Assembly: GCF_002583555.1 (NCBI RefSeq)
Contig: NZ_BEGX01000061.1
Coordinates: forward strand, 109,620-173,619
Reading direction: 5' to 3'
Source: Pseudonocardia sp. N23
GTDB lineage: Bacteria > Actinomycetota > Actinomycetes > Mycobacteriales > Pseudonocardiaceae
DNA length: 64,000 nucleotides
A model generated the notes under the pieces. That model searched no databases, had not been told where the DNA came from, and saw only the letters and a list, made by a program, of their open reading frames with translations. Numbering within the stretch: the first letter of the stretch is position 1; each line of letters begins with the position of its first letter. Below are positions 27,109 through 37,325 of this stretch, one piece after another. Made by a program: the position numbers and the translations under genes.

Positions 27109-27908
27109 TGCCGGGGCAGGGCGCGTCGGTGCCCGTCGGGGTGGGCCGGCCCGGGCGGTGGCGGATCGCGACCGTCGTCGACACGCGGTGGGAGACGCCG
27201 CGGGCGCGGACGCTGCGCCTCGACGTCGGCGACCTCGGTGGCGGCGTCGCGTTCCTCGCCGGGCAACACGTGCTGCTGCGACTCACCGCGCCCGACGGCT
27301 ACACCGCCCAGCGGTCGTACTCGATCGCATCGGCCCCCTCCCCTGCGCCGGCCCCGTCGTCCCCGCCGGCCACGGCGGTGCCCGGTGGCTCGCGGGTCGT
27401 CGAGCTGACCGTCGAGCGGCTGCCGGGTGGGGAGGTCTCGGAGTTCCTCTGCGACGAGGTGCGGGTCGGTGACGAGCTGGAGGTCCGGGGCCCGATCGGG
27501 CGCTGGTTCGTGTGGCAGGGCGACGAGCCGGTCGTGTGCGTCGGCGGGGGTTCGGGCACGGTGCCGCTGATGGCGATGCTGCGCCAGGCCCGGGCAGCGG
27601 GTCGTCCGGAGCTGGTGCGGCTGCTGGTGTCGGCGCGCCGGCCCGAGGACCTGTACTACGCGGGCGAGCTGCCCGGCCCGGAGGTGACGGTCGTCTGGAC
27701 CCGGGAGGCGCCGCCGGGCACCACCCGGGAGCCGGGGCGGCTGCGCGCCACCGACCTGGCGGCGGTGCTCGGCGGACAGGGCGACGAGGGCCGGACGGTG
27801 TTCGTGTGCGGGTCGCCGCCGTTCTGCGACGCGGTCACCGATCTGCTGGCCGGCCTCGGGGTCCCCGCGACCCGGGTGCGGGTGGAGCGGTTCGGCCCGT
27901 CCGGCTGA
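27108..27908 (+). CDS. Ferredoxin-NADP-reductase-type flavoprotein, partner of the molybdoenzyme
   Basis: A 266-residue FAD/NAD(P) oxidoreductase. The FAD motif is AQRSYSIASAP, the nucleotide-binding motif is VCVGGGSGTVPLMAML, and the C-terminal VFVCGSPPFCDAVTDLLAGLG is typical of the family. There is no iron-sulfur domain. A Pro/Ala/Ser-rich insertion (about residues 80-97) follows the FAD motif. It begins inside the stop codon of the sulfite-oxidase-fold gene, so the two are coupled and probably form an NAD(P)H-flavin-molybdenum electron chain. Direction of electron flow is not determined by sequence. Confidence 0.88.
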   Translation: MPGQGASVPVGVGRPGRWRIATVVDTRWETPRARTLRLDVGDLGGGVAFLAGQHVLLRLTAPDGYTAQRSYSIASAPSPAPAPSSPPATAVPGGSRVVELTVERLPGGEVSEFLCDEVRVGDELEVRGPIGRWFVWQGDEPVVCVGGGSGTVPLMAMLRQARAAGRPELVRLLVSARRPEDLYYAGELPGPEVTVVWTREAPPGTTREPGRLRATDLAAVLGGQGDEGRTVFVCGSPPFCDAVTDLLAGLGVPATRVRVERFGPSG

Positions 27909-28005
27909 CGCCGAGCCCCCAGCCCACGTGAGCACAGCCCACACTTTCGGGTGAGTTCCGCGCGCCGGACGCGACTCCGGCGGGCGATGTGGCCACGCTG
28001 GGCAC

Positions 28006-28233
28006 ATGCGCTTGCGGACGCGTCGGGCCGACGATCACCCGGACGGAGAACACTCGGACGGGCAGGAACGGCGCCGGCCGGATCCCCGGCGGGCGACGTC
28101 GGCGGTCGCGATGGGTGCCCTGGTGGCGACGCTCGCGGCCGGCTGGGTCGCGTCCACGGACCCGGCGGCGGCGAACCGTGGCTGGGACGCCGGGCACGCC
28201 TTCGAGACGTCCCGGATGAGCGCGGACGGCTAG
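28006..28233 (+). CDS. Possible small membrane or secreted protein
   Basis: A 75-residue frame starting at ATG 28006 with a very basic first 30 residues, one hydrophobic stretch (TSAVAMGALVATLAAGWVA, about 31-49) and a short tail (DPAAANRGWDAGHAFETSRM). This could be an anchored or secreted peptide with an AAA-type cleavage point. Its TAG stop overlaps the convergent TAG of the next gene in the palindrome CTAG. No family is recognised and no good ribosome site is seen, so it may not be real. Confidence 0.35.
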   Translation: MRLRTRRADDHPDGEHSDGQERRRPDPRRATSAVAMGALVATLAAGWVASTDPAAANRGWDAGHAFETSRMSADG

Positions 28234-29075
28234 CCGAGCTCCAGGCTGCCGTCGGCGAGCCGGCGGTAGACCTCCGCCGCCGCGCGCGACATCCCGTCGG
28301 GCAGGCCCTGCGCGGCGATCGTGTCGGCGGCCTCGTCCATCTCCCCCGCCCACCGCCACGCGCGGTCGCCCGACTTCCCGGCCAGCGCCGCCAGGGACGC
28401 GTCGAGGTCACCTCCCATCCGCGACACCTCGGCACGCAGGTCGTCGAGCACGCCGTAGCCGCGAGCGGCGGCCGTCATCACCGCCCAGATCGTCGGCAAC
28501 GCCTTGGTGTGCAGCGCGAAGCACGCCTTGAGGGCGCTCGCCGCGCCGAGCTCGCCGTCGAGGACCTTCGCCGCGAACGGCGACCCGTCGAACAGCGAGG
28601 CGACCGCGGGCGCGGCCGTCCCGGAGAGCCACAGCACTGTCCGGCCGGCCTCCCACGCCGCGGGACCGATGACGGCCCCGTCGACGACCCGGTCCTGGTC
28701 GAACAGCGTCGCGATCTTCTCCACGGTCGCGGGCGAGACCGCGTTGGCGTCGACGTAGAGGGGTGCCTGGTCGCGGCCCCGGACGGCGTCGGCGACCTGG
28801 CCGGCGACGTCGAGCGCCGCGTGCGGCGGGCAGATCGAGATGACGACGTCGCTGCGCCGGGCGAGCTCGGCGACGTCGGGCACCCCGACGAGGTCGGCGA
28901 TCTCGGCACGCTTGGAGGTGACGTCGCTGCGGCCGGCGGCCGCCCACACCACTGCGCTCGCGCGGGGCTTGAGCGCCGAGCCGAGGGCGGAGCCCATGGC
29001 GCCGGGATGCAGGATGCCGACGACGGGCCGGTCGGGCAGAGCGGCTGCGTTGCTCACCCCGGCATCATCACCCAT
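28230..29075 (-). CDS. 6-phosphogluconate-dehydrogenase-like NAD(P) oxidoreductase (DUF1932 type)
   Basis: A 281-residue protein with an N-terminal Rossmann fold (VVGILHPGAMGSALGSAL) and a C-terminal helical domain like that of DUF1932/hydroxyacid dehydrogenases (ALKACFALHTKALPTIWAVM; MDEAADTIAAQGLPDGMSRAAAEVYRRL). VDANAVSPATVEKI occupies the position of the substrate-binding loop. The family handles small carboxylic acids or modified sugars, but the substrate is not predictable. The start ATG 29075 is used; GTG 29057 is possible. It lies downstream of the DUF457-type gene with a convergent gene at its 3' end. Confidence 0.8.
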   Translation of the reverse strand: MGDDAGVSNAAALPDRPVVGILHPGAMGSALGSALKPRASAVVWAAAGRSDVTSKRAEIADLVGVPDVAELARRSDVVISICPPHAALDVAGQVADAVRGRDQAPLYVDANAVSPATVEKIATLFDQDRVVDGAVIGPAAWEAGRTVLWLSGTAAPAVASLFDGSPFAAKVLDGELGAASALKACFALHTKALPTIWAVMTAAARGYGVLDDLRAEVSRMGGDLDASLAALAGKSGDRAWRWAGEMDEAADTIAAQGLPDGMSRAAAEVYRRLADGSLELG

Positions 29076-29089
29076 GCCCGGTGTCGCCG

Positions 29090-29914
29090 TCAGCCCGGCT
29101 CGCGGACCGCCAGGAGGTCACCGACCCGGTCCCGCAGGTCCAGCACCACGGCGCCCGCCCCGGGCACGACGAGCAGCACCAGCACGACGACCGCGACGGC
29201 CAGCGCGGGCGCGACCAGCAGGGTCTCGACCCGCCCGCCGGTGCGCATCCGCAGCGGCCGCGGCCCGCCGACGGGATACCAGCGCCGTCGCCTGATGGGC
29301 AGTGGCCACAGCAGCGGCGCCCCGGACTCGGTCACCGCGTCGCCGACCGAGTGCACGAGCACCCCGAGGGTGACGGCGGTCCCCAGCCAGCCGGCGGTGC
29401 CGTCGACCCCACCGGGCATCCAGGCGTCGATCGCGTAGGTCAGGCCCGCGGCGATCAGCAGCGACGGCGGGCCGGGAACGAGCGCGTCGAGGCCCTTGAT
29501 GGCCAGCGCGATGCAGACGAACAGGGTGGCGAGCAGCACCGGTGCGCCCCAGGCCACCGAGGCGGCGTTGAGCGCGACGCCCAGGCCGGCGGCGAACAGC
29601 GCGGTGTGGGTGAGCCCGCGGTGAGTGCCGCGGCCGGTGTCGCGCGGTGCGCGGGTGAGCCGGTACACCAGCCCGGACAGCGGGCGCACGACCTTCGAGG
29701 CCACCGCCGACGCCCAGGAGAACCGGGTCGTCGCCATGGACGACGGATGGTCGAGGTCGGGCAGCAGCGCCGCGCCCGCGCAGACCGCGGCGAACGTGAG
29801 CACTCCGCCGGCGTCGAGCGGCGCCCCCGACCATCCCGCCGCGAACCCGGCGACGGCGAGTCCCAACGCCGCCCCGGAGAGGGCATGACTGACCCCAAGC
29901 ACCTTGCGCCCCAC
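29090..29914 (-). CDS. Membrane-bound metal-dependent hydrolase family protein (DUF457/YdjM-like)
   Basis: A 274-residue multi-pass membrane protein. The family's histidine/aspartate metal-site pattern is present: SHALSGAALGL near the start, LLPDLDHPSSMA, THRGLTHTALFA and LVHSVGDAVTESGAPLLWPL. At least five hydrophobic helices lie between and after these motifs, with the last near the C-terminus (VAPALAVAVVVLVLLVVPG). The biochemical role of the family is poorly known. The start at GTG 29914 is preceded by GGTGGGA; a neighbouring GTG (29917) and a later GTG (29902) are alternatives. Confidence 0.8.
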   Translation of the reverse strand: MGRKVLGVSHALSGAALGLAVAGFAAGWSGAPLDAGGVLTFAAVCAGAALLPDLDHPSSMATTRFSWASAVASKVVRPLSGLVYRLTRAPRDTGRGTHRGLTHTALFAAGLGVALNAASVAWGAPVLLATLFVCIALAIKGLDALVPGPPSLLIAAGLTYAIDAWMPGGVDGTAGWLGTAVTLGVLVHSVGDAVTESGAPLLWPLPIRRRRWYPVGGPRPLRMRTGGRVETLLVAPALAVAVVVLVLLVVPGAGAVVLDLRDRVGDLLAVREPG

Positions 29915-30025
29915 CACTTCCCACCGCGCCCGGCCTTGCGCGCGGACGGTCGGGGAAACTCTATTCGGGCAGCTGTGCACGGATCGTCAGGCGCGCCGGG
30001 ACGGGCGTGCGGCAGGGTGGGGATC

Positions 30026-30787
30026 ATGAGCGACAGCGGATTGGTGGACGTGCTGCGCGGCGACGCCGTCGGGGGTTGGCTGCAGCTTCCCGGGTCGGCC
30101 ACGGCCGAGGTGATCGGCTCGGTGGGGTTCGACGTCGTGTGCGTCGACACCCAGCACGGCCTGATCGGTGACGACGCGCTGCTCCCGATGCTGCAGGCCC
30201 TCGCCGCGACCGGCACCCCGTCGATGGTGCGGGTCCCGTGGAACACCCCCACCCCGATCACGGCGGCGCTCGACCGTGGCGCGGCCGGTGTCGTCGTCCC
30301 CATGGTGAACTCCGCCGAGGAGGCCGCCGCGGCGGCGGCGGCGTGCCGGTGGCCCCCGAACGGCACCCGCAGCTACGGGCCGACGCGGCACGGGTTCATG
30401 TCGTCGCCGCCCGGCGACCCGGTGTGTGCGGTCATGGTGGAGACGGTCGCCGCCGTCGACGCGGTGGCCGACATCGTGGCGGTCGACGGGGTGGACGCGG
30501 TCTTCGTCGGCCCGTCGGACCTGGCGCTGAGCATGGGCAGGCCGACATCGGCGCAGGACGGCGACGACGAGTACGACGCGCTGCTCGCCACCGTGCTCGG
30601 GGCGTGCAAGGCCCGCGAGATGCCCGTCGGCATCTTCTGCGCGTCGGCGGGGCACGTGCAGCGGTTCCGGGAGCTGGGGTTCACGTACTTCTTCGTGCGT
30701 GGCGACGGGGCGCTGCTCGCCGAGATGGCGGCGGCGGAGCTGGCGGCGAGCCGGCCCGGCGGCGCGGAGCCGCTCAGGCGCGGATGA
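30026..30787 (+). CDS. HpcH/HpaI-type class II aldolase
   Basis: A 253-residue TIM-barrel aldolase that cleaves 2-keto-3-deoxy acids or related hydroxy-oxo acids with a divalent metal. Characteristic stretches are DVVCVDTQHGLIGDDAL, RVPWNTPTPITAALDRGAAGVVVPMVNS with the active-site arginine, YGPTRHG, VMVETVAAV with the metal-binding glutamate, and DAVFVGPSDLALSMG with the metal-binding aspartate. The start ATG 30026 follows GGGTGGGG. Its 3' end overlaps the convergent BrkB-family gene by 14 bases. No catabolic operon surrounds it, so the natural substrate is open. Confidence 0.9.
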   Translation: MSDSGLVDVLRGDAVGGWLQLPGSATAEVIGSVGFDVVCVDTQHGLIGDDALLPMLQALAATGTPSMVRVPWNTPTPITAALDRGAAGVVVPMVNSAEEAAAAAAACRWPPNGTRSYGPTRHGFMSSPPGDPVCAVMVETVAAVDAVADIVAVDGVDAVFVGPSDLALSMGRPTSAQDGDDEYDALLATVLGACKAREMPVGIFCASAGHVQRFRELGFTYFFVRGDGALLAEMAAAELAASRPGGAEPLRRG

Positions 30788-31901
30788 CCGCTCCCCCGCC
30801 CTTCCCGGGCTCGGGATCCTCGGTCGGGCCGTCGGGGCCGTCGGGGCCGTCGGGGCCGTCGGGGCCGTCGGGGCCGTCGATGGGCTCCCGCGTCGTCAGC
30901 GCGCCCCGGCGGTCGTTGAGCCGGGCCGGCCACAGCTCCTGGATGGCGGCGTTGAGGTGCGCGCCGAGCACGATCGCGAAGCCGATGAAGAACGCGGCGA
31001 GCAGGAACGCGATCGGCGCGGCCAGCGCGCCGTAGGTGTAGCCGGTGCCGGTCAGCCAGTCGATGTAGACGCGCAGCCCGGTCACCCCGACCAGGAACAC
31101 GACGGCGGCGAGCAGCGCCCCGGGCAGCCCCCGCCACCAGGGCGGTTTGGCCGGCAGCGCGACCTTGTAGAGCGTCGTGAGCGCGAACACGAGGATGATC
31201 CCGATGACCGGGTAGTACAGGTTGGAGATCAGCGTCATCGCCGTCGGCCGCCACGACTCGGGCAGGATGCCGGGCAGCCGGTCGGGGCCGAGCGCGAGCA
31301 GTGGCAGCGAGATGATGCCGCCGACGAGGCCCACCAGGTACAGCAGCAGCGCGAGGATGCGCTGCCACACCGGGTTGCGGATGCCGTACTGGCCGTGGGC
31401 GCGGGTGATGGCGTCGACGAACGACGACATCGCCGACGACCCCGACCACAGCGAGATGACGAAGCCGAGCGAGATCAGCTCGCTGCGGCCGGTCGTGAGG
31501 ATCTGGGAGACGGTCGGGGCGATGATCTCGTCGACGGCGTTGCGGCTGAAGATGCCGCTGGTGGCGGTGACGATCCGGTTCTCGACGACCTCGGCGGTGT
31601 CGGGGCCGAACCAGCCGCCGATGTAGCCGAGGGCGCCGAGCAGCCCCAGCAGCAGCGGGGGCAGCGACAGCGTCTGCCAGAACGCCGCCGACGCGGACTC
31701 GGAGAAGATGTTGTCGTCCCAGGCGCCGCCGACGGTGCGGGTGAGCAGCCGTCGCGCCCCGGGCTCGCGGCGGCGTCTCCCGTCCTCCACCTCGGCGCCG
31801 GGCGGGAGATCCTCGGTCGCGTCGACGTCCTGCCCGACCGGTGCCGTCGACGGCTCGGGCGGGGTCGTGGCCCCGTCCTTCCCCGGATGCAGCTCGGTCA
31901 C
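30774..31901 (-). CDS. YihY/BrkB family inner-membrane protein
   Basis: A 375-residue protein with a ~50-residue polar N-terminus, then about six membrane helices (FWQTLSLPPLLLGLLGALG; LISLGFVISLWSGSSAMSSF; ILALLLYLVGLVGGIISLP; NLYYPVIGIILVFALTTLYKV; GALLAAVVFLVGVTGLRVY; APIAFLLAAFFIGFAIVLG) ending with the family's GAHLNAAIQELWPA. The C-terminus is an acidic tail containing DGP repeated six times, from a 9-base tandem repeat. Function of this family is not settled; RNase activity once proposed for a homologue is not supported by the fold. The start GTG 31901 has no strong ribosome site. Confidence 0.85.
   Translation of the reverse strand: MTELHPGKDGATTPPEPSTAPVGQDVDATEDLPPGAEVEDGRRRREPGARRLLTRTVGGAWDDNIFSESASAAFWQTLSLPPLLLGLLGALGYIGGWFGPDTAEVVENRIVTATSGIFSRNAVDEIIAPTVSQILTTGRSELISLGFVISLWSGSSAMSSFVDAITRAHGQYGIRNPVWQRILALLLYLVGLVGGIISLPLLALGPDRLPGILPESWRPTAMTLISNLYYPVIGIILVFALTTLYKVALPAKPPWWRGLPGALLAAVVFLVGVTGLRVYIDWLTGTGYTYGALAAPIAFLLAAFFIGFAIVLGAHLNAAIQELWPARLNDRRGALTTREPIDGPDGPDGPDGPDGPDGPTEDPEPGKGGGAVIRA
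30831..30884. repeat. Six perfect 9-base tandem repeats in the BrkB gene
   Basis: Six exact copies of GTCGGGGCC encode the (DGP)n tail on the minus strand. Perfect short repeats of this kind are prone to slippage and stay in frame whatever the copy number. Confidence 0.9.
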
Positions 31902-31992
31902 GGGTCCAGGATGCTCTCCCGCAGCGGGTCGCGCCGGTTCCGTGGCCGGGCCGTGACCGGCCGGAACGGGTGAACCGCCCGTACCGCGGGGC

Positions 31993-32973
31993 TCAGCCGA
32001 GGAGATCGAGGACCGTCCGGGCGGCGACGCTGGGCGGCACCTCGCCGTCGCGGACCTCGCGTTCCAGGGCCGGGAGCTTCTCCCGCACGCCGGGGTCGGA
32101 CCGCAGCCGGTCCATGAGCTGGTCGCGCACCATCGCCCACATCCACTCGACCTGCTGGGTCGCGCGCCGACCGGCGAGCTCACCGGTCCCGTCGAGGGTG
32201 GCCCGGTGCTTCTCGACGGCATCCCAGACGTCGTCGAGCCCCGCACCGGTCTGCGCGGAGCACGGCAGGACGGGCGGGCGCCACGCCTCGCTGGCCGGGG
32301 TCATGAGTCGCAGCGCGGACCGCAGCTCGGCGGCGGCGGCGCGGGCCTCCTTCTCGTGCGGGCCGTCGGCCTTGTTGACGGCGACGACGTCGGCGATCTC
32401 GAGGATGCCCTTCTTGATGCCCTGCAACGAGTCGCCGGTGCGCGCGATCGTGAGGAACAGGAAGGTGTCGACCATCTCCGAGACGGCGACCTCGGACTGC
32501 CCCACCCCGACGGTCTCGACGAGGACGACGTCGAAGCCCGCCGCCTCCATCAGCACGATGGTCTCGCGGGTGGCGCGGGCGACGCCGCCGAGCGTGCCGG
32601 CGCTCGGCGAGGGCCGGACGAACGCGTGGTCGTCGGTGGCGAGGCGGGCCATGCGCGTCTTGTCGCCCAGGATGGAACCCTTGGTGCGGGTCGAGGACGG
32701 GTCCACGGCGAGGACGGCGACCCGGTGCCCGTCGCCGGTGAGCCGGGTGCCGAGCGCCTCGATGAACGTCGACTTGCCGACACCGGGGACCCCGCTGATG
32801 CCGACCCGCACGGCGGCGCCCGCGTGCGGCTGCAGCCGTGAGAGCAGGTCCTGGGCCGCGACGCGGTGGTCGGGCCGGGTCGACTCGACGAGGGTGATCG
32901 CCCGGGCCAGCAGTGAGCGTGAGCCGCCGAGCACGCCGTCGGTGAGCGCGTCGACGTCGATCCGCCGGGCCAC
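31993..32973 (-). CDS. meaB: Methylmalonyl-CoA mutase-associated GTPase MeaB
   Basis: A 326-residue G3E-family GTPase that loads and protects the B12 cofactor of methylmalonyl-CoA mutase. Walker A is [18 protein letters not shown], with [37 protein letters not shown] and the base-specificity motif VNKADG also present. The start GTG 32973 is chosen for the GGGGAGGAA site six bases upstream. It lies 77 bases downstream of mutB on the same strand, so mutA-mutB-meaB is probably one operon. Confidence 0.95.
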   Translation of the reverse strand: MARRIDVDALTDGVLGGSRSLLARAITLVESTRPDHRVAAQDLLSRLQPHAGAAVRVGISGVPGVGKSTFIEALGTRLTGDGHRVAVLAVDPSSTRTKGSILGDKTRMARLATDDHAFVRPSPSAGTLGGVARATRETIVLMEAAGFDVVLVETVGVGQSEVAVSEMVDTFLFLTIARTGDSLQGIKKGILEIADVVAVNKADGPHEKEARAAAAELRSALRLMTPASEAWRPPVLPCSAQTGAGLDDVWDAVEKHRATLDGTGELAGRRATQQVEWMWAMVRDQLMDRLRSDPGVREKLPALEREVRDGEVPPSVAARTVLDLLG

Positions 32974-33050
32974 GTGCGTTCCTCCCCTGTCGACGCGGGA
33001 TCCGCGCCGGGCTCGACGTCGGACTGTTTCGATCATGCTCCCCGGCGGTC

Positions 33051-35270
33051 TCAGGTCGAGCTCGGCGGGGTCCCCGGCTCGTCGGTGGGCTCCCCGTGCA
33101 GGGCGGCCGTCAGCTTCCCGACGAGGTCGATCGCCGCCTCCGCGATGACGGTGCCGGGCCCGAACACCGCAGCGGCGCCCATCTCCAGCAGCTCGGGGAC
33201 GTCGGCGGGCGGGATGACGCCGCCGACGACGACCATGATGTCCTCGCGGTCGAGCTCGGCCAGCGCCGAGCGCAGCTCCGGCACCAGCGTGAGGTGCCCC
33301 GCGGCGAGGGAGCTGACGCCGACGACGTGCACGTCGGCCTCGACGGCCTGGCGGGCGACCTCGCCGGGGGTCTGGAACAGCGGGCCCACGTCGACGTCGA
33401 ACCCGAGGTCGGCGAACGCGGTCGCGATGACCTTCTGGCCGCGGTCGTGGCCGTCCTGGCCCATCTTGGCGACCAGGATGCGGGGCCGGCGGCCCTCCTC
33501 CTCGGCGAACTCGTCGACGAGCTCGCGGGCACGGGCGATCGCCGGGTTGCGCCCGGCTTCCTCGGAGTACACGCCGGAGATGATCCTGATCTGGCCGGAG
33601 TGCCGCCCGAACACCTTCTCCAACGCGTCGGAGATCTCCCCGACGGTGGCCTTCGCGCGGGCGGCGTCGACGGCGAGGGCCAGCAGGTTCTGCGACGCGT
33701 CGCGGGCGGTGCCCTCCGCGATGGCGGCGGCGGCGCCGGTGAGCCTGTCCAGCGCGGCGTCGACCTCGCGGGAGTCGCGCTCGCGGCGCAGCCGCTCCAG
33801 CTTCTCCAGCTGCTCGCGGCGGACGTCGGCGTTGTCGACCTTGAGCACGTCGATCTGCTCGTCGGTCTCGGTGAGGTACTTGTTGACGCCGATGACGGGC
33901 TGGCGGCCGGAGTCGATGCGCGCCTGGGTGCGGGCGGCGGCCTCCTCGACGCGCAGCTTCGGGATGCCGGCGTCGATGGCCTGGGCCATGCCGCCGGCCT
34001 TCTCGACCTCGCTGATGTGTGCCCAGGCGCGGCGGGCGAGGTCGTAGGTGAGGCGTTCGACGTAGTAGCTGCCGCCCCAGGGGTCGATGACGTTCGTCGT
34101 GCCCGACTCCTGCTGCAGCAGGAGCTGGGTGTTGCGGGCGATCCGGGCGGAGAAGTCCGTCGGCAGCGCGAGGGCCTCGTCCAGGGCGTTGGTGTGCAGG
34201 CTCTGGGTGTGGCCCTGGGTGGCGGCCATCGCCTCCACGCAGGTGCGGACGACGTTGTTGTAGACGTCCTGGGCCGTCAGCGACCAGCCCGAGGTCTGGG
34301 AGTGCGTCCGCAGCGACAGCGACTTGGTGTTCGTCGGGTCGAACTGCGACACCAGCTTCGCCCAGAGCAGGCGCGCGGCCCGCATCTTGGCGACCTCCAT
34401 GAAGAAGTTCATGCCGATCGCCCAGAAGAAGCTCAGCCGCGGCGCGAACCTGTCGACGTCGAGACCCGCGTCGATCCCGGCCCGCAGGTACTCCACACCG
34501 TCCGCGAGCGTGTAGGCCAGCTCGAGGTCGTTGGTGGCCCCGGCCTCCTGGATGTGGTAGCCGGAGATCGAGATCGAGTTGAACTTCGGCATCTTCTCCG
34601 ACGTGAAGCGGAAGATGTCGGAGATGATCTGCATCGACGGCTGCGGCGGGTAGATGTAGGTGTTGCGGACCATGAACTCCTTGAGGATGTCGTTCTGGAT
34701 CGTCCCCGTGAGCTGCTCCGGCGCCACCCCCTGCTCCTCCGCCGCCACGATGAAGAGGGCGAGTACGGGCAGAACGGCGCCGTTCATGGTCATCGACACC
34801 GACATCTTGTCCAGCGGGATGCCGTCGAAGAGCTGGCGCATGTCGTAGATCGAGTCGATCGCGACGCCCGCCATGCCGACGTCACCGGAGACGCGCGGGT
34901 GGTCGGAGTCGTAGCCGCGGTGGGTGGCCAGGTCGAACGCGATCGACAGGCCCTTCTGGCCGGCGGCGAGGTTGCGGCGGTAGAAGGCGTTGGACGCCGC
35001 GGCGGTGGAGAACCCGGCGTACTGACGCACCGTCCAGGGCTGGGTGACGTACATCGTCGGGTAGGGGCCGCGCAGGTAGGGCGCGATGCCCGGGTAGGTG
35101 CCGAGGAAGTCGACGTCGTCGAGGTCGCCCGCGGTGTAGAGCGCCTTGACCGGGATGCCCTCGGGCGACTCCCACGGCTCCGGCGCGGCCCCGCCGAGGG
35201 CGGCGGACCAGTCGGTCGACGGGGCGGCGCCGCCGTCCAGGTCGATCCGGGTGAAGTCGGGAACGGTCAT
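33051..35270 (-). CDS. mutB: Methylmalonyl-CoA mutase large (catalytic) subunit
   Basis: A 739-residue adenosylcobalamin enzyme that interconverts (R)-methylmalonyl-CoA and succinyl-CoA, linking propionate and odd-chain metabolism to the TCA cycle. The N-terminal TIM barrel is complete ([56 protein letters not shown]). The C-terminal B12 domain has the base-off cobalamin motif [11 protein letters not shown] with its ligand histidine. The start ATG 35270 overlaps the mutA stop (ATGA). Length and motifs are those of a working catalytic subunit. Confidence 0.97.
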   Translation of the reverse strand: MTVPDFTRIDLDGGAAPSTDWSAALGGAAPEPWESPEGIPVKALYTAGDLDDVDFLGTYPGIAPYLRGPYPTMYVTQPWTVRQYAGFSTAAASNAFYRRNLAAGQKGLSIAFDLATHRGYDSDHPRVSGDVGMAGVAIDSIYDMRQLFDGIPLDKMSVSMTMNGAVLPVLALFIVAAEEQGVAPEQLTGTIQNDILKEFMVRNTYIYPPQPSMQIISDIFRFTSEKMPKFNSISISGYHIQEAGATNDLELAYTLADGVEYLRAGIDAGLDVDRFAPRLSFFWAIGMNFFMEVAKMRAARLLWAKLVSQFDPTNTKSLSLRTHSQTSGWSLTAQDVYNNVVRTCVEAMAATQGHTQSLHTNALDEALALPTDFSARIARNTQLLLQQESGTTNVIDPWGGSYYVERLTYDLARRAWAHISEVEKAGGMAQAIDAGIPKLRVEEAAARTQARIDSGRQPVIGVNKYLTETDEQIDVLKVDNADVRREQLEKLERLRRERDSREVDAALDRLTGAAAAIAEGTARDASQNLLALAVDAARAKATVGEISDALEKVFGRHSGQIRIISGVYSEEAGRNPAIARARELVDEFAEEEGRRPRILVAKMGQDGHDRGQKVIATAFADLGFDVDVGPLFQTPGEVARQAVEADVHVVGVSSLAAGHLTLVPELRSALAELDREDIMVVVGGVIPPADVPELLEMGAAAVFGPGTVIAEAAIDLVGKLTAALHGEPTDEPGTPPSST

Positions 35271-37186
35271 CGGGCGTCCTGTCCCTTCGCGGCGTCGAGC
35301 GCGGCGTACACGTCGTCGATGACGGCCAGCGCGTCGCAGCCGGCGTGGAGCGTCGCGTCGACGCCGTCGACCTCGGCGCGGCCCGCGAGCAGGACGCGGG
35401 TGGCGCCGGCGGCGCGCAGGGCGGCGACGGTCTCGGCGGCGCGGTCGGCGTAGGCCTTGTCGGTGCCGCACAGCACCGCGACCGGGGTGCCGGTCTCGGC
35501 GAAGGCGGCGGCGACGTCGGCCGCGGACTCCGTCGGCCCGGCCTCGGGGGTCGCGATGCCGCCCGCGCCGAGCAGGTTGCGCGCGAACCCGGCACGGGCG
35601 CTGTGCGCGGCGACGGGGCCCAGCGTGGCCAGGAACGCCGCGGGCCGGGCACCGGTCTCGGCGAGGAGCACGTCGGAGCGGTCGCGGCGGTCCTCGAAGG
35701 GCGCCGCGGCGCGGTACACCGGTAGCCCGCCCGCAGCCGTCGGGGCGGGGTGCGGTGCGCGCTCGACGGGCTTCTCGTCGAGGTCGGGGAACTCGCTCAC
35801 CCCGGTGAGCGGGGTGCGGCGGGTCGCGACATCGCGTTCGCGGCGCTCCCGCACCGCGGCGGTGGCGTCGGCGACGAAGCCGGAGTCGAGTGCGGCGACG
35901 GCGCCGCCGGCGGCCTCGATCCCCTGGAAGAACGTCCACGCGGCGTGGGCGAGGGCGTCGGTGCGGTTCTCGACGTACCAGGACCCGCCCGCGGGGTCGA
36001 CGACCCGTGCGAGGTGGGACTCCATGATCAGCAGCGACTGGGTGTTGCGGGCGATGCGCCGTGAGAACGGCTCGGCGATGCCGACGGCCTCGTCGAACGG
36101 GGCGATCGTGACCGCGTCGGCGCCACCGACGCCGGCGGCGAATCCGGCGACGGTGCCGCGCAGCATGTTCACCCAGGGGTCGCGCCGCGTGGCGGTGACC
36201 GGTGAGCTGACGGCGTGCTGGGCCTGCCCGGGGGCGTCGGCGGCGCCGCAGGCCTCCATGACCCGCGACCACAGCCGCCGCGCCGAACGCAGCAGCGCGA
36301 TCGTCGCGAACTGGTCGCCGGTGGCGGCGTAGCGGAACTCGAGCAGCCGGGCAGCGGTGGCGATGTCGAGGCCGCCGTCGGTGAGCGCGCGCAGGTAGGC
36401 GACCCCCGCGGCGAGCGACCAGCCGAGCTGCTGGGCGTCGGAGGCGCCGGCGCCGTGCACGGGCAGCGCGTCGACGACGATCGCGCGCATGCCCGGGTAG
36501 TCCTGGGCGACGCGGCGGGCCAGCGGCAGGACCGAGTCGGCGGGCGGGCCGTCGCCGGTGGCGGCGCGCAGGCCGATCGGGTCGAGCCCGAGGTTGGCGC
36601 GGACCTCGGAGGCGGCGACGTCGGATGCGTCGACGTGGGCGAGGAACGCCTCGGCGGCGGCCTCGGCGTCGACACCGGCGTCGAGGACGACGGGGGCGAG
36701 GTCGAGCAGCACGCCGTCGAGGGCGGCGGGCAGGTCGGCGACGGCGACCCCGTTCACGCCGGCCCCGAGCCACAGCGAGGTCACCCCGTTGTCGAGGTCC
36801 TCGGCGGCGGCAGCCGCGACCGCGGCCGGGTCGGCGGCGGTGTGCCGGGCGCGGACGTCCCAGCCGTCGGGCACGTGACCGGCGGCGCGGCTGCCGCGGA
36901 CGAAGGGGGCGGCGCCGGGGACACCGGCCTGGGCGGCGGGGGCGTCGTCGGCGGTGTAGAGCGGGTGGACACCGATGCCGTCGAGGGTGTCACGGACGAG
37001 CGTGTCGACGCCCGACCCGGTGGGGGCGTCCTCGGCGAGGCGGCGCGCCTTGCGCAGCACCCCGTCGACGAGTGCGGCCCACTCCTCGCGGGAGGCCTGC
37101 GGGAACTCCCCCGCCAGCACGAGCTCGTCGGGTTCCTCGGGGGCGTCCCGATCCAGAACATCGGGGTCCACCTGCGGCGAACTCAT
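35267..37186 (-). CDS. mutA: Methylmalonyl-CoA mutase small subunit
   Basis: A 639-residue non-catalytic partner of MutB with the same two-domain plan. The barrel is recognisable ([63 protein letters not shown]). The C-terminal domain has the flavodoxin-like fold ([20 protein letters not shown]) but lacks the DxHxxG cobalamin motif, as expected for a small subunit. It is first in the operon and overlaps mutB by ATGA. The divergent cyd operon starts about 190 bases away. Confidence 0.95.
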   Translation of the reverse strand: MSSPQVDPDVLDRDAPEEPDELVLAGEFPQASREEWAALVDGVLRKARRLAEDAPTGSGVDTLVRDTLDGIGVHPLYTADDAPAAQAGVPGAAPFVRGSRAAGHVPDGWDVRARHTAADPAAVAAAAAEDLDNGVTSLWLGAGVNGVAVADLPAALDGVLLDLAPVVLDAGVDAEAAAEAFLAHVDASDVAASEVRANLGLDPIGLRAATGDGPPADSVLPLARRVAQDYPGMRAIVVDALPVHGAGASDAQQLGWSLAAGVAYLRALTDGGLDIATAARLLEFRYAATGDQFATIALLRSARRLWSRVMEACGAADAPGQAQHAVSSPVTATRRDPWVNMLRGTVAGFAAGVGGADAVTIAPFDEAVGIAEPFSRRIARNTQSLLIMESHLARVVDPAGGSWYVENRTDALAHAAWTFFQGIEAAGGAVAALDSGFVADATAAVRERRERDVATRRTPLTGVSEFPDLDEKPVERAPHPAPTAAGGLPVYRAAAPFEDRRDRSDVLLAETGARPAAFLATLGPVAAHSARAGFARNLLGAGGIATPEAGPTESAADVAAAFAETGTPVAVLCGTDKAYADRAAETVAALRAAGATRVLLAGRAEVDGVDATLHAGCDALAVIDDVYAALDAAKGQDAR

Positions 37187-37325
37187 CAGCTCTCCTCACC
37201 GGCCGCCAATGGCCGTGTCCGCGATGGGCGGAGTCTAGGTCGGTTCGCGTGACCCCGGCACGGTGTGTGTCACCGGGCTCACGCGCCGGACCCGGTGTCG
37301 CACAGCACAACGTCCACTCGCGACT

